From Chryseobacterium daeguense DSM 19388 (GTDB lineage: Bacteria > Bacteroidota > Bacteroidia > Flavobacteriales > Weeksellaceae), in assembly GCF_000430825.1 (NCBI RefSeq), contig NZ_AUMT01000011.1, forward strand, positions 1 to 64,000: DNA of 64,000 nucleotides. Direction: 5' to 3'. The translations under genes and the position numbers were made by a program. A model generated the notes under the pieces. That model worked only from the letters and a program-made list of their open reading frames with translations. It was not told where the DNA came from and made no database searches. Below, piece after piece: positions 1-8,378 of the stretch; within the stretch, counting starts at the first letter, position 1; the number at the start of each line of letters is the position of its first letter.

Positions 1-239
1 TTGCAAGAAAACGTGTAGTAACCGTGAACAGCGATAAAATTGATTTTAAAAAGCCAATTCCCGCAGGAACCATTGTAGAGCTTATCGGCAGAGTTTCCCA
101 TGTAGGAACAACGAGTATGAAGGTAAATGTAGAAATCTATACCGAACAGATGTATTCTTATGAAAGGGAAAGAGCGATTGTAGGTGATTTTACTTTTGTG
201 GCAATAGATGAACTCAAGAAACCGATTTCGATATTATAA
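1..239 (+). CDS. acyl-CoA thioesterase, hotdog fold (C-terminal part)
   Basis: The reading frame is open from base 3 at the window edge, so the gene is cut at its 5' end and about 78 C-terminal residues are visible. The segment has the end of the hotdog fold of YciA-type acyl-CoA thioesterases: a PIPAGTIVELIGRVSHVG strand, then KVNVEIYTEQ and GDFTFVAID. This family hydrolyses acyl-CoA to free acid and CoA in the cytoplasm. The GTG at 24 is not taken as the start because coding sequence continues upstream in frame. Followed by two GC-rich palindromes that probably end the transcript. Confidence 0.75.
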   Translation, partial: ARKRVVTVNSDKIDFKKPIPAGTIVELIGRVSHVGTTSMKVNVEIYTEQMYSYERERAIVGDFTFVAIDELKKPISIL

Positions 240-240
240 G

Positions 241-330
241 GCCCGGCGGCCGGAGGCCGCCCGAGCCCGATATTTTTAACTTGTTTTTTAAAGTGGTTTC
301 GGCGGGCTTTGCCCGCCGAAACTTTTATTT
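241..330 (+). terminator. GC-rich hairpins after the thioesterase gene
   Basis: A perfect 12-bp stem (296-307 with 311-322, loop TTT) is followed by a T-rich stretch, as in a Rho-independent terminator. A second GC-rich imperfect palindrome (GGCGGCC...GGCCGCC) lies just upstream at about 245-262. Both stand out against the AT-rich surroundings. Confidence 0.65.
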
Positions 331-332
331 AC

Positions 333-428
333 TATTCCCACGGATTACACAGATTTCCAAAGATGTTTATGTTTATTTTGATAAAAAGTGCGATATCATC
401 TGTGAAAATCTGTGTAATCCATGGGAAT
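333..428. repeat. long imperfect inverted repeat of the Bacteroidota 'cacagatt' type
   Basis: Arms at about 333-353 and 408-428 are inverted copies with one mismatch (ATTCCCACGGATTACACAG against its complement with ATGG). From memory, sequences like this occur between genes in many Flavobacteriia. It separates the convergent thioesterase and HD genes. Confidence 0.6.
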
Positions 429-477
429 TTTTATCATGTTATTAGATTAAAAACCTTATTCTAACTTTATAGTAAAT

Positions 478-1068
478 CTATTTCAAAACCTTCTCAGTTT
501 CCAGGTTTTTAATTAACAAATATTGAAAAGCTTCTCCCAACTCATCCGAAGCTCTGCTGATGGCATTTTCCAGCATATTTCTGATTTGTTTTTCTGTAAC
601 ACCGGCTTCCGTCCAGCTTTTCCCAGAAGTGTGGGAATTCAGAATGAAGGGCATAATCCGGTCGATAGCGCAGGCAAAAATAGCATCGGGAGTTTTCTCT
701 TCTTCAAATTCCAGCCAGAGATTAAAGAATTCCGAACGCAGCGGCTCATCTAAAATCCCAAATATCTTTTGGGCAGAAACCTTTTCTCTTTCAAACTTCC
801 CTACCATTGCCGCTTCATCAAATAAGAATGTATCCCCGGCTTCTATTTCTACCAGATCATGAATGGAAAGCATTCTGATTACTCTTAGCAAATCAATATC
901 CGCTCTGTTTTTTGCATACGGAAAAAGGATTTGGGCCAGGATAATAATCTGCCAGGAATGTTCGGCTGTATTTTCCCTTCTGGAATCATCGGCATTATAA
1001 TTTCTTCTCTGTACATTTTTTAAGGCATCTACTGCCAGAATAAAATCAATTTCTTTCTGTATTTTCAT
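478..1068 (-). CDS. HD-domain phosphohydrolase (YfbR/HDDC2-like)
   Basis: A 196-residue cytoplasmic protein with the HD-superfamily metal site: His37 in AEHSW, His70-Asp71 in SIHDLVEIEAGD and Asp136 in AIDRIMPF. The order and the EHSW motif match the 5'-deoxynucleotidase YfbR/HDDC2 group, which removes phosphate from deoxynucleoside monophosphates. Substrate is inferred from family only. Its ATG lies 2 bases after the stop of the upstream secreted-protein gene, so the two are probably one transcript. No truncation is seen. Confidence 0.8.
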   Translation of the reverse strand: MKIQKEIDFILAVDALKNVQRRNYNADDSRRENTAEHSWQIIILAQILFPYAKNRADIDLLRVIRMLSIHDLVEIEAGDTFLFDEAAMVGKFEREKVSAQKIFGILDEPLRSEFFNLWLEFEEEKTPDAIFACAIDRIMPFILNSHTSGKSWTEAGVTEKQIRNMLENAISRASDELGEAFQYLLIKNLETEKVLK

Positions 1069-1070
1069 TC

Positions 1071-1757
1071 CTAATCTTCTTTATAATATACGTTTATTGG
1101 ATATGTTTTAATGTTTGTAGTCCATTTATCATCAATAAATTCCTTTTTTGTGACTTTCACCGTTTCACCGCCCGTTGCATCTTCTTCAAGCTCATATACT
1201 TTGAACAAGCCTCTTTGTGGAAGAACGGTATATTCTGTCGTAAGATGCCAGCAGCAGCCGGATTTAGAATAAGTTATCAGCCTTTTCCTTTCTGAATCCG
1301 TATTGAACATTCCAAGGTTTTCGTGGGCCAATTGGGTAAGCTCTTCGCTGAGAACCAATTGCTTTTTAGTAATATTAAAAACATAAACATCGTAAGAAGG
1401 CCCGCCGTAGCCGCTTTCATTTCCATTTCTGATGGCAATATCTTCCGTTCCGTCAAAATTAAAGTCATCAAAAATCAGCGGACTTTGTTCATTATACAGC
1501 TGAATTATGTTAGCCGTAGGTTTTTGATCTTCATTTAAATAAAAATTTAAATTATCAGAAGTAAGTTCCTGGAACTTTTTCGAAGTTTTCTTATCAACCA
1601 GTTCAATGGTGGATTTACCGCTGCATTCGTTGTTCTCGCAGGTTTCGACATTTATTTTTACATCGTAATTTTTTGATGCATCTTTTAATTCAAACTGATG
1701 TTGGGCAAAGAAAAAGTTACTTAAAATGCTTAGTCCCGTTAATAATCTGTATTTCAT
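1071..1757 (-). CDS. secreted protein, XAC2610-like
   Basis: 228 residues beginning with a hydrophobic signal peptide (LLTGLSILSNFFFAQ) with a likely cleavage after AQ, so it is exported. The central part carries DFNFDGTEDIAIRNGNESG followed by GYGGPSYDVYVFN, a calcium-loop-like and aromatic pattern I associate with XAC2610-related proteins. Function is unknown. It lies directly upstream of the HD phosphohydrolase. An ORF on the opposite strand here is a shadow. Confidence 0.6.
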   Translation of the reverse strand: MKYRLLTGLSILSNFFFAQHQFELKDASKNYDVKINVETCENNECSGKSTIELVDKKTSKKFQELTSDNLNFYLNEDQKPTANIIQLYNEQSPLIFDDFNFDGTEDIAIRNGNESGYGGPSYDVYVFNITKKQLVLSEELTQLAHENLGMFNTDSERKRLITYSKSGCCWHLTTEYTVLPQRGLFKVYELEEDATGGETVKVTKKEFIDDKWTTNIKTYPINVYYKED

Positions 1758-1946
1758 CTTAAAGTTGTGCTTTATTTAAAAATCAATCATCTTTTCTCTC
1801 TGAAAAGGTGGTTCAAAAGTACAAAAAATTAAAATTTCCAAGCTGTTTTTACTTTAAACCAAATTTATCATCAAACACAATTAAAAATTATTACTCTGAA
1901 AATCAATCATTTAATCATTTTATTTAAAAAATTTCACTACTTTGTA

Positions 1947-1978
1947 TTGCATAATACCATTTTAATTACATATCTTTG
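1947..1978 (+). promoter_or_regulatory. promoter of the padR-pspC operon with overlapping palindrome
   Basis: TTG at 1947-1949, 21 nt, then TATCTTTG at 1971-1978 fits the Bacteroidota sigma consensus TTG-N17-23-TAnnTTTG. A hyphenated palindrome ATTACA-N6-TGTAAT (1965-1982) covers the -7 box, a good position for an autoregulatory PadR operator. Operator role is inferred. The untranslated leader would be about 75 nt. This accounts for the roughly 300-base gap before padR; nothing else is seen in it. Confidence 0.65.
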
Positions 1979-2058
1979 TAATGTAAAATCGGAATAGGAT
2001 CATCTAGCTAGGATCCGAAACTGATGAGAATATAACTAATTAACAAAACTTATTAAAG

Positions 2059-2388
2059 ATGAATACTGAAAATACCAAAGCGCAAATGCGAAAAGGAATT
2101 CTGGAATTCTGTATTTTAAGTCTCATCAATTATCGTGAAATGTATGTTTCCGACCTTATAGATGAGCTGAAAAAAGGAAAACTGGATGTAGTGGAAGGTA
2201 CACTCTACCCTCTTTTAACAAGACTGAAAAACGGCGAATTCCTTTCCTATAGATGGGAAGAATCCACAGGAGGACCACCAAGAAAATATTACCAGATAAC
2301 AGAAAAAGGTAAACTGTTTTTAGATGAACTTCAAAATACCTGGAACGAATTAACAGATTCAGTAAACCAAATCACTCAAAAAATTTAA
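2059..2388 (+). CDS. PadR-family transcriptional regulator
   Basis: A 109-residue winged-helix protein with the PadR signature: RKGILEFCILSLI, then VVEGTLYPLLTRLKNGEFL (recognition helix) and the wing GGPPRKYYQITEKG. PadR proteins are usually repressors of envelope-stress or efflux genes and often of their own operon. It sits 12 nt upstream of the PspC-domain gene, an arrangement common in Flavobacteriia. A palindrome overlapping its promoter is the candidate operator. Confidence 0.9.
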   Translation: MNTENTKAQMRKGILEFCILSLINYREMYVSDLIDELKKGKLDVVEGTLYPLLTRLKNGEFLSYRWEESTGGPPRKYYQITEKGKLFLDELQNTWNELTDSVNQITQKI

Positions 2389-2400
2389 AAAAACAAAGCT

Positions 2401-4122
2401 ATGAACAAGACACTCTCAATAGGACTCGCAGGTTTTTCTTTTACAATAGAAGAACACGCATATATAAAGCTCAGCGATTACCTGAACGCTCTCAGAAGCT
2501 CTCTGGAAGCTTCGGAAGCTGATGAGGTAATGCATGACATAGAAATCAGAATGGTAGAAATCTTCAGAGATTCTTTAGGAAAACGTGAAGTGATTAACGA
2601 TACGGATGTAGAAAAAGTAATCGCACAGATCGGAAGCCCTGAAAAAATCGAAGAGCAGGAAGAAGCTTATTATTCTGAAAAAAATACTAAAAAAACATAT
2701 TCTTCAGGAACTGAATATACAGACAAAAAACAATTGTTCCGTGATCCTGAAAGACAGAAAATAGCAGGTGTATGCGCTGGTCTTGCCCACTACGTAGGAA
2801 TGGATATTACAGCAATGAGAGCAATCTGGCTGGGAATCTTCGTACTGGGAATTTTCACCGCAGCGATTTCTTCTTCCCTTATTGTGCTTCTTTATATCAT
2901 CCTTTGGATTGTTTTACCAAAAGCAGAAACTGCAGCAGATTTCCTGAAAATGAAGGGAAAGCCTATGAACTTCGACAATCTTAAGAATGAGTCTAATAAA
3001 TTGGTACAATTTGCCAATGAATCTACTCAGAGGGTCGGAGAAATCTATATCGAAAGCAAACCATACATTAACAACGCCGGAAGCGGAGTCTGGAATGTTA
3101 TAAGATATATTTTAGGAGGTATTTTTGCCATAATGTCTTTTGGATGCCTTATCGGTGTATTTGTAATCTTCGGATTTATGGGAAATAATAACTTCCCGCC
3201 AATCAGCGAAATGGATTTCTACTTCGATAATGACGGAATGAAATACATCATCATGGCAATGATTGTACTGGGAAGCTTAATTCCTGCAATGCTTTTCGGG
3301 TTATTAAGTATCAAATTAATTTCTCCAAAAACAAAGCTTAGAAATACAGGATGGGTTATCGGAGCTTTAATTCTTGCTTTGATTGCGGTTTCTACTTATT
3401 TCGGAGTAAGCATGGCGAAAAAAGAGATGTTCCTGAAAGGTCACAAAGAAGATACGGAAGAAGTTTCTATCAATTCAGCTTCAGACACATTATATGTAGA
3501 TGTAAAGCAGATTGCTATTCCTCAAAACTTTACAGGCTATGATGATGACCTTTATTCTGACAAATCTTCTGTCTATGAAAAAGACTGGGTACATGTAGAT
3601 GTTACAAGAAAAGCTGATATTAAAACGCCTTACCTGATCATTAAAAAAGAAGCTAAAGGATATAACCTTCCACTGAATGTGAATGTTCCAGTAGAAATCG
3701 TTAATAATAAAGTGATTCTTCCAAACTATATTAAATATCCTTATGATCACAGATTCAGAGATTACAGCATAGATTATGAGCTTGTAGTTCCTCAGAAAGC
3801 GGTAGTAATTCCTGTAAAAAAAGACGGAATCAACTTCGATGGCGATCTGAACGGAGACGGAATCAATGACAACGACCAGGAAAAAGACGAGCATGGAAAT
3901 ATTAAAATAGAAAAAAATAAAATTACCGTAAACGGCTCTACCATAGAATACAGCTCTGATGACAGTGATAGCGACAGCATTATCATCAACGGTAAAAAAG
4001 TTCCGAGCAACCAGGCAGACCAGGTAATTGATTCTATGAAAAGCAGCATCAAAAAGATGAAAGGCAACGTAGATATCAAAGTAAACGAAGGTAAAAACGA
4101 AATTTCCATACAAACTAAATAA
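2401..4122 (+). CDS. PspC-domain membrane protein
   Basis: 573 residues. An N-terminal cytoplasmic part of about 100 residues resembles the HAAS/DUF1700-like helical region often found with PadR. The PspC domain follows at about 111-175 (RDPERQKIAGVCAGLAHY, then two hydrophobic helices). Further membrane segments lie near residues 235-265, 285-310 and 320-340. The last 220 residues form an extracytoplasmic beta-rich part containing a calcium-loop-like DLNGDGINDND and a Ser/Asp-rich stretch. PspC proteins sense or counter membrane stress. Partner of the upstream PadR regulator. Confidence 0.85.
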   Translation: MNKTLSIGLAGFSFTIEEHAYIKLSDYLNALRSSLEASEADEVMHDIEIRMVEIFRDSLGKREVINDTDVEKVIAQIGSPEKIEEQEEAYYSEKNTKKTYSSGTEYTDKKQLFRDPERQKIAGVCAGLAHYVGMDITAMRAIWLGIFVLGIFTAAISSSLIVLLYIILWIVLPKAETAADFLKMKGKPMNFDNLKNESNKLVQFANESTQRVGEIYIESKPYINNAGSGVWNVIRYILGGIFAIMSFGCLIGVFVIFGFMGNNNFPPISEMDFYFDNDGMKYIIMAMIVLGSLIPAMLFGLLSIKLISPKTKLRNTGWVIGALILALIAVSTYFGVSMAKKEMFLKGHKEDTEEVSINSASDTLYVDVKQIAIPQNFTGYDDDLYSDKSSVYEKDWVHVDVTRKADIKTPYLIIKKEAKGYNLPLNVNVPVEIVNNKVILPNYIKYPYDHRFRDYSIDYELVVPQKAVVIPVKKDGINFDGDLNGDGINDNDQEKDEHGNIKIEKNKITVNGSTIEYSSDDSDSDSIIINGKKVPSNQADQVIDSMKSSIKKMKGNVDIKVNEGKNEISIQTK

Positions 4123-4131
4123 TTAACTGCA

Positions 4132-4192
4132 GAGAGTGGCAGAAGGTGTGAATGGACAACACAACCGTTTGAAATTCACACTCTTCTTCTCT
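4132..4192 (+). terminator. hairpin after the PspC gene
   Basis: AGAAGGTGTGAAT (4141-4153) pairs with ATTCACACTCTTCT (4174-4187) with one bulge, extended by GAGAG/CTCTC at the outside. It is a likely transcript end before the small peptide gene. Confidence 0.5.
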
Positions 4193-4245
4193 CAAAAAAC
4201 TACAAAAAATAAAAAAATTTAGTTCCTTATGTAAATAAAAAGCTT

Positions 4246-4253
4246 TACATTTG
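4246..4253 (+). promoter_or_regulatory. -7 box of the 20-residue peptide gene
   Basis: TACATTTG matches TAnnTTTG exactly and lies 46 nt before the small ORF. No good TTG is seen at -33, only TTAG-type sequence near 4218-4223. Confidence 0.5.
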
Positions 4254-4299
4254 TGTAAGAAAAAAACAATAACCAAACTCTCAAAAAATAATTAATATC

Positions 4300-4362
4300 A
4301 TGGTACAACTAGCGTTAGAAATTGTAATGAAAATCGTAGATTTAATCAGCGGTTTATTTTAA
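4300..4362 (+). CDS. 20-residue amphipathic peptide
   Basis: A very short ORF, MVQLALEIVMKIVDLISGLF, lies alone between a TAnnTTTG box and a strong terminator, so it looks like its own transcription unit rather than chance. Polar residues Q3, E7, K11, D14 and G18 recur every 3-4 positions with hydrophobic residues between, giving an amphipathic helix reminiscent of small membrane-active peptides such as phenol-soluble modulins. I do not recognise a family. It could be a membrane peptide, a type I toxin-like peptide or a leader. No antisense RNA is evident. Confidence 0.5.
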   Translation: MVQLALEIVMKIVDLISGLF

Positions 4363-4388
4363 GAGCGATAATATTTCAATATATTTGT

Positions 4389-4418
4389 AAAGTATAACCA
4401 CTTTGGTTATACTTTTTT
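4389..4418 (+). terminator. terminator of the small peptide gene
   Basis: An 11-bp perfect stem (4389-4399 with 4405-4415, loop ACTTT) is followed directly by a run of six T. This is a textbook Rho-independent terminator 27 nt after the small ORF. Confidence 0.85.
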
Positions 4419-4436
4419 GTTTTTAATCTACATTAT

Positions 4437-5033
4437 ATGAGAAAGCTGATTGGCAAACTGATGTTAAAATTACTGGGCTGGAAAGTCGTTCTGCAAGGCG
4501 ATGCAAACAGTCTCAACAGATGTATTCTTGTTGTGGCACCCCACACGCACAATATGGAATACCTGCTGGGAAATCTTGCCTACTGGTCATTAAAAAAACC
4601 TTTAAAAATCATCATCAAGGATGCACATACCAAAGCATGGTACGGAAGTGTTGTAAAAGGCCTTGGTGGTATCGGGATCGACAGGAGCCAGAAAAATGAC
4701 CTTGTTAATTTCGTGGCAGATCAGTTTTCAAAAGATGATTTCAGCCTTGTCATCACGCCGGAAGGTACCAGAAGCTGGGTTCCGAAATGGAGAAAAGGCT
4801 TCTACCACATGGCTTTAGCCGCAAAAGTTCCTATTGTTCTGGCAGCAGGAGATTTTAAAAGAAAAATCATTTACCTCGGATATACAATCCCATATGAAAG
4901 AATTGCATCCGTTCCTTTTGCCGAAATCATGAAAGAAATTCAGGATTATTACATAAAAAACGATATTGTCCCGAAAGTTCCGGAAAACTGGAACCCAAAT
5001 ATCATGGGAAATGATACTGATGCTAGAAGTTAG
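4437..5033 (+). CDS. lysophospholipid acyltransferase family protein
   Basis: A 198-residue PlsC-like acyltransferase. The first acyltransferase box is APHTHNMEY (His36, with Glu41 where most members have Asp) and the second is TPEGTRSW near residue 108. PRGKFYHMA-like KGFYHMALAAKVPIV follows. The family transfers acyl groups to lysophospholipids or related acceptors at the inner membrane. The HX4E variant is a known group in Bacteroidota. A short direct repeat (three GAAGTTA units) follows the stop. Confidence 0.85.
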   Translation: MRKLIGKLMLKLLGWKVVLQGDANSLNRCILVVAPHTHNMEYLLGNLAYWSLKKPLKIIIKDAHTKAWYGSVVKGLGGIGIDRSQKNDLVNFVADQFSKDDFSLVITPEGTRSWVPKWRKGFYHMALAAKVPIVLAAGDFKRKIIYLGYTIPYERIASVPFAEIMKEIQDYYIKNDIVPKVPENWNPNIMGNDTDARS

Positions 5034-5046
5034 AAGTTAGAAGTTA
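5024..5046 (+). repeat. short tandem repeat TAGAAGT x3
   Basis: Three consecutive 7-base units (TAGAAGT) overlap the acyltransferase stop codon (TAG at 5031-5033) and continue into the spacer before the thioesterase gene. Copy-number change would alter only the extreme C-terminus and spacer. Confidence 0.6.
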
Positions 5047-5086
5047 ACAAAATTACTCATTACCCATTACTTATTACCAATAAAAC

Positions 5087-5524
5087 ATGTATACGAAAGA
5101 TAAAACTAAAGAGGAGATATTAGCATTTTTAAATAGCTGGGGAGGCGAAGTTACTTTGGCTAAAACATTAGAAATAAAATTCATAGATATAGACCTGGAA
5201 AATGAAACTCTGACTGCAACAATGCCTGTACAGCCAAAAGTTCATCAGCCTTTTGGAATTTTACACGGCGGCGCAAGCTGCGTTCTGGCGGAAACAATGG
5301 GATCCAGTCTGTCTAATATCTTTATCGACGGTGAAAAATATTATGGTGTGGGAACCAATATTAATTCCAACCATTTAAGAAGCAAAAAAGACGGAATGGT
5401 AACTGCAGTGGCAAGATTTATAAGAAAAGGAAAATCCATGCATGTTTCTGAAATTGAAATACGTGATGAAAAAGACCAGCTGATCAATCATACAACCATG
5501 ACGAATAATATTATTAATAAGTAA
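5087..5524 (+). CDS. menI: hotdog thioesterase, probable DHNA-CoA hydrolase
   Basis: A 145-residue PaaI/MenI-type hotdog thioesterase. The motif HQPFGILHGGASCVLAETMGS carries the catalytic Glu in the central helix, as in 1,4-dihydroxy-2-naphthoyl-CoA thioesterases. The gene lies 48 nt upstream of an isochorismate synthase, which fits a role in menaquinone synthesis in the cytoplasm. Family assignment is firm; the MenI role rests on the neighbour, and another acyl-CoA substrate is possible. Confidence 0.75.
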   Translation: MYTKDKTKEEILAFLNSWGGEVTLAKTLEIKFIDIDLENETLTATMPVQPKVHQPFGILHGGASCVLAETMGSSLSNIFIDGEKYYGVGTNINSNHLRSKKDGMVTAVARFIRKGKSMHVSEIEIRDEKDQLINHTTMTNNIINK

Positions 5525-5572
5525 AATTTAATTAAAATATTCAGGTCAATTTCTCTTTTTGAACAATTTATC

Positions 5573-6541
5573 ATGATTTATTTCAAATTTCCATTCGACG
5601 AAAAACTGTATTCCACAGACGAAAGTCAAACCGAAAATCATATTAGTTTTTATTCTTTTGACGGCTCACATCGCACTGACTGTAATGGAAAACTTATTGA
5701 ATTAGATCCGGAAATCTTTGATCAAAACATACTTACTGATGAGATTCTACAACAAAATGACCCCAAATTTATAGCTGAAACACAAGACGAATATTTAAAG
5801 AATATTGAAAAGGTTATTGAAGTCATTAAAGAAAATAATCTTCCAAAACTGGTATATTCGCGAAGAAAAATTTTCACAGGTTTTAAAAAAATTGTTTTAA
5901 AAGATAGTTTTAAAAATCTTTGCCAGTCCTACCCTAATGCATTCAGATATATTCTTATCAACGAGGAAAATTCATGGATGGGAGCTTTTTCTGAAGTCTT
6001 AGGAAAATTTAATAAGAAAACCCATCAGTTCGAAACGATGAGCCTTGCGGGAACACTTCCTGTGTCCGAAGAATGGTCGGAAAAAGAAATTGAAGAACAA
6101 AAACCGGTCACGGATTATATCAGAAATATTTTAAGTGTTTATTCTGAAAATGTAGAGGAATCTAAAACATACGATCATATTTCGGGAAATATTAAACACC
6201 TTAGAACAGATTTTAAAGCAAAGATAAAACCTTCAGATTTAGATAAAATCATCCGCGAACTTCATCCTACACCTGCTGTCTGTGGGATTCCAAAGGATTT
6301 TTGTAAAGAAAAGATACAGGCTTTAGAGAAATATCCACGTGAATTATATGCAGGATATATCAAAGTGGAAAATGAAGAAACCGTTCAATATTTTGTTAAT
6401 CTTCGTTGTTCAAAATTATATAAAGATGCAGTTCACTTATTTGTAGGAGGGGGAATCACAGCGCAGAGCAGCCCTGAAAAAGAATGGAGAGAAACTGAAC
6501 TTAAATCTGAAGCTGTTTTGAAGAATCTGGTAGTTTTATAA
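5573..6541 (+). CDS. menF: isochorismate synthase
   Basis: 322 residues of chorismate-binding enzyme, shorter than the E. coli form at its N-terminus, which is usual in Flavobacteriia. Visible signatures are LAGTLPVS, the HISGNIKHLRTDF strand, HPTPAVCGIPK, the RELYAGYI strand and the GGGITAQSSPEKEWRETE C-terminal motif with the Mg-binding Glu residues. It converts chorismate to isochorismate, the first committed step to menaquinone (or to catechol siderophores). The adjacent thioesterase supports menaquinone. Confidence 0.88.
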   Translation: MIYFKFPFDEKLYSTDESQTENHISFYSFDGSHRTDCNGKLIELDPEIFDQNILTDEILQQNDPKFIAETQDEYLKNIEKVIEVIKENNLPKLVYSRRKIFTGFKKIVLKDSFKNLCQSYPNAFRYILINEENSWMGAFSEVLGKFNKKTHQFETMSLAGTLPVSEEWSEKEIEEQKPVTDYIRNILSVYSENVEESKTYDHISGNIKHLRTDFKAKIKPSDLDKIIRELHPTPAVCGIPKDFCKEKIQALEKYPRELYAGYIKVENEETVQYFVNLRCSKLYKDAVHLFVGGGITAQSSPEKEWRETELKSEAVLKNLVVL

Positions 6542-6588
6542 GTCTAAAGATGCTGAGCAGAGTAGAAATATCAGTAGTAATAATAAAA

Positions 6589-6616
6589 AAATCCCTTTCA
6601 AAGCTGAAAGAGATTT
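6589..6616 (+). terminator. hairpin after menF
   Basis: A 12-bp stem with one mismatch (6589-6600 with 6605-6616, loop AAGC) follows the menF stop by about 50 nt. The T-tract is weak. Confidence 0.6.
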
Positions 6617-6681
6617 ATATAATAATAGATAATAATATACTAGTTAATACCAAGTTAATTAAACAACATTTCAAAACCTAG

Positions 6682-6712
6682 ACAGCATCAATATTTGATG
6701 CTGTATTTTTTT
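6682..6712 (+). terminator. perfect hairpin with T-run, orphan terminator
   Basis: ACAGCATCAA (6682-6691), loop TAT, TTGATGCTGT (6695-6704), then ATTTTTTT. It is a strong terminator but has no gene just upstream other than the already terminated menF. The rest of the 305-base gap before the transposase is AT-rich with nothing else recognisable. Confidence 0.75.
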
Positions 6713-6846
6713 ATCTTAAATCACTAAATAACAAAATATAATCGTTTGATAATCAAACTAAAAACAAGATAAAAATCATAAAAATTTGTTCTTCTGCATT
6801 GTTCTGCCTCGATCTTTTTTATTAAATTTATATATACTAATAAAAT

Positions 6847-7818
6847 ATGATAATTCACCACGTAACAAAGTATTTCCGTCTTGGATTTGATGATCCTACA
6901 GATTCTATAATGAATATGATGGAATCATTTAATACAGAACAAAAATGCAGAGAATATCTAGAAGACTTAATTTGGATTAATGCTCCAATATGTACTAATT
7001 GTGCAAGTGAACGAGAAGACCATTATCAATTAAAAAAAGATGGCGAATTCAATGGGATTTATAAATGTAAAGATTGTAGAAGAAATTTCAATGTAAAAAT
7101 TGGAACGATGTTCGAAAATTCAGCAATCCCACTTAGAAAATGGTTCTATGCAATCTATATTTTTACTTCCCACAAAAAGGGTATTAGTAGTCATCAACTT
7201 GCAAGAGATATTGGTGTAACACAAAAAACTGCATGGTTCATGCTTTCAAGAATTAGACATTCATTACGTTCTGAAAAAGTTAAAAGTTTTGATGGTGACA
7301 CTCAAGTGGATGAGACATATATCGGAGGTAAAAATCATAAAAAATCATGGCAAAAAAGAGTAGAAAACACCCAGGGTCGAAGTACTAAAACAAAAGCTGT
7401 TGTATTTGGTTTACTTAGTAATGGAAAAGTATCCACAGAAATCGTTCCTAACACAAAAGGGAAAACTCTTACAACGATTATTAAAAATATGGTCAAAAGA
7501 GGTTCTATTGTGGTTAGTGATGGTTGGAGAGGTTATTCAGATGTATATAAAGATTACGAACATAAACGCATACCTCATACTAGAGGTCAATATGTCAAAG
7601 ATAACTATCATACAAATAGTATTGAAGGATTCTGGAGTTTGCTAAAACGTGGAATTCTTGGTATCTATCATTCAGTCAGTCCAAAACATTTACAACTTTA
7701 CTGTGATGAATTTTCCTTTAGGTATAATACTAAAGATTTTGATGAAGGTAATCGATTCAATTTTGCTCTATATTGTGCATTTGAGGAACGAATCACTTAT
7801 GAAGAATTGATAGCTTAA
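6847..7818 (+). mobile_element. IS1595-family transposase (ISXO2-like)
   Basis: 323 residues. An N-terminal zinc ribbon (CTNC at about 54 and CKDC at about 74) is followed by a helix-turn-helix region (SSHQLARDIGVTQKTAWFML) and the ISXO2-like DDE/N catalytic domain: VDETYIGG, VVSDGWRGY and NSIEGFWSLLKRG. Full length and uninterrupted. I could not find matching terminal inverted repeats on either side, so the element limits are undefined; it may be a resident, immobilised copy. It marks the left part of the AT-rich island. Confidence 0.9.
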
Positions 7819-7862
7819 GTTTGCTATTGTAGAAGTTAGATACATATATTATTGAAATATAT

Positions 7863-7870
7863 TATTTTTG
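7863..7870 (+). promoter_or_regulatory. -7 box abutting the Panacea gene
   Basis: TATTTTTG matches TAnnTTTG and ends 4 nt before the first ATG (7875). Transcription would begin at or next to that ATG, so either the mRNA is leaderless or translation starts at the second ATG (7899). Confidence 0.45.
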
Positions 7871-7874
7871 TAAA

Positions 7875-8378
7875 ATGAAAACTGTTGATTTAGAGTTAAT
7901 GTCCGATTATATTATTGCTTTTTGTCAATATATGGGAGTTAAAATTAGTCCATTGAAAATACAAAAATTGTTATATTACATTCAATCATGGCATATTGCA
8001 AAATTTGACAAAGAACAATTATTTAATGAACTTCCTGAAGCCTGGGTTAATGGGCCAGTATATAGAACTGTTTATAATTTATATAAAAATTCTTTTTTCA
8101 AAAATTCAAGTATAGTAACAGATCTTGAAGAACTACAATTGTCAAATGAACTTAAACGTCTTCAAGATTCATTGAATTTAGAAGAAAATCAATTACGTTT
8201 AATAAATGCTGTTCTTGAGGCATACTCAAAATTGAGTGATGAAAGATTAATTTTGATGAGCCATAGCGAGAGCCCATGGAGTAACGCTAGAGAAGGATTA
8301 TCACCAATCGAAAGATCTGGTAGATTATTATCAGTAAATGATATGTACGATTATTTTAATAAGCCTACAAATGTTTGA
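7875..8378 (+). CDS. Panacea (DUF4065/SocA-like) antitoxin-type protein
   Basis: 167 residues. The N-terminal pattern DYIIAFCQYMGVKISPLKIQ, then KLLYYIQSWHIA, EAWVNGPVY and the C-terminal SHSESPWSNAREG define the Panacea/SocA domain. This domain is the antitoxin module of many otherwise unrelated toxin-antitoxin pairs. The next gene starts inside its last codons (ATGTTTGA, 8-nt overlap), so the two are translationally coupled as in toxin-antitoxin operons. It lies just after a transposase gene in an AT-rich island. Start at 7875 or 7899. Confidence 0.85.
   Translation: MKTVDLELMSDYIIAFCQYMGVKISPLKIQKLLYYIQSWHIAKFDKEQLFNELPEAWVNGPVYRTVYNLYKNSFFKNSSIVTDLEELQLSNELKRLQDSLNLEENQLRLINAVLEAYSKLSDERLILMSHSESPWSNAREGLSPIERSGRLLSVNDMYDYFNKPTNV

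Noticed and set aside
2015..2030. CCGAAACTGATGAG resembles hammerhead ribozyme core pieces
   Set aside because: The GAAA and CTGATGA elements are directly adjacent, so the required stem between them is absent and no stems II or III can form.
3490..4113. Long minus-strand open frames opposite the PspC gene
   Set aside because: Composition is that of antisense shadow (Phe/Ile/Tyr-rich), with no start context or homology.
8338..8370. Longer start for the Panacea partner gene
   Set aside because: It would overlap the antitoxin by 41 nt; the ATG at 8371 gives the usual short stop-start overlap.
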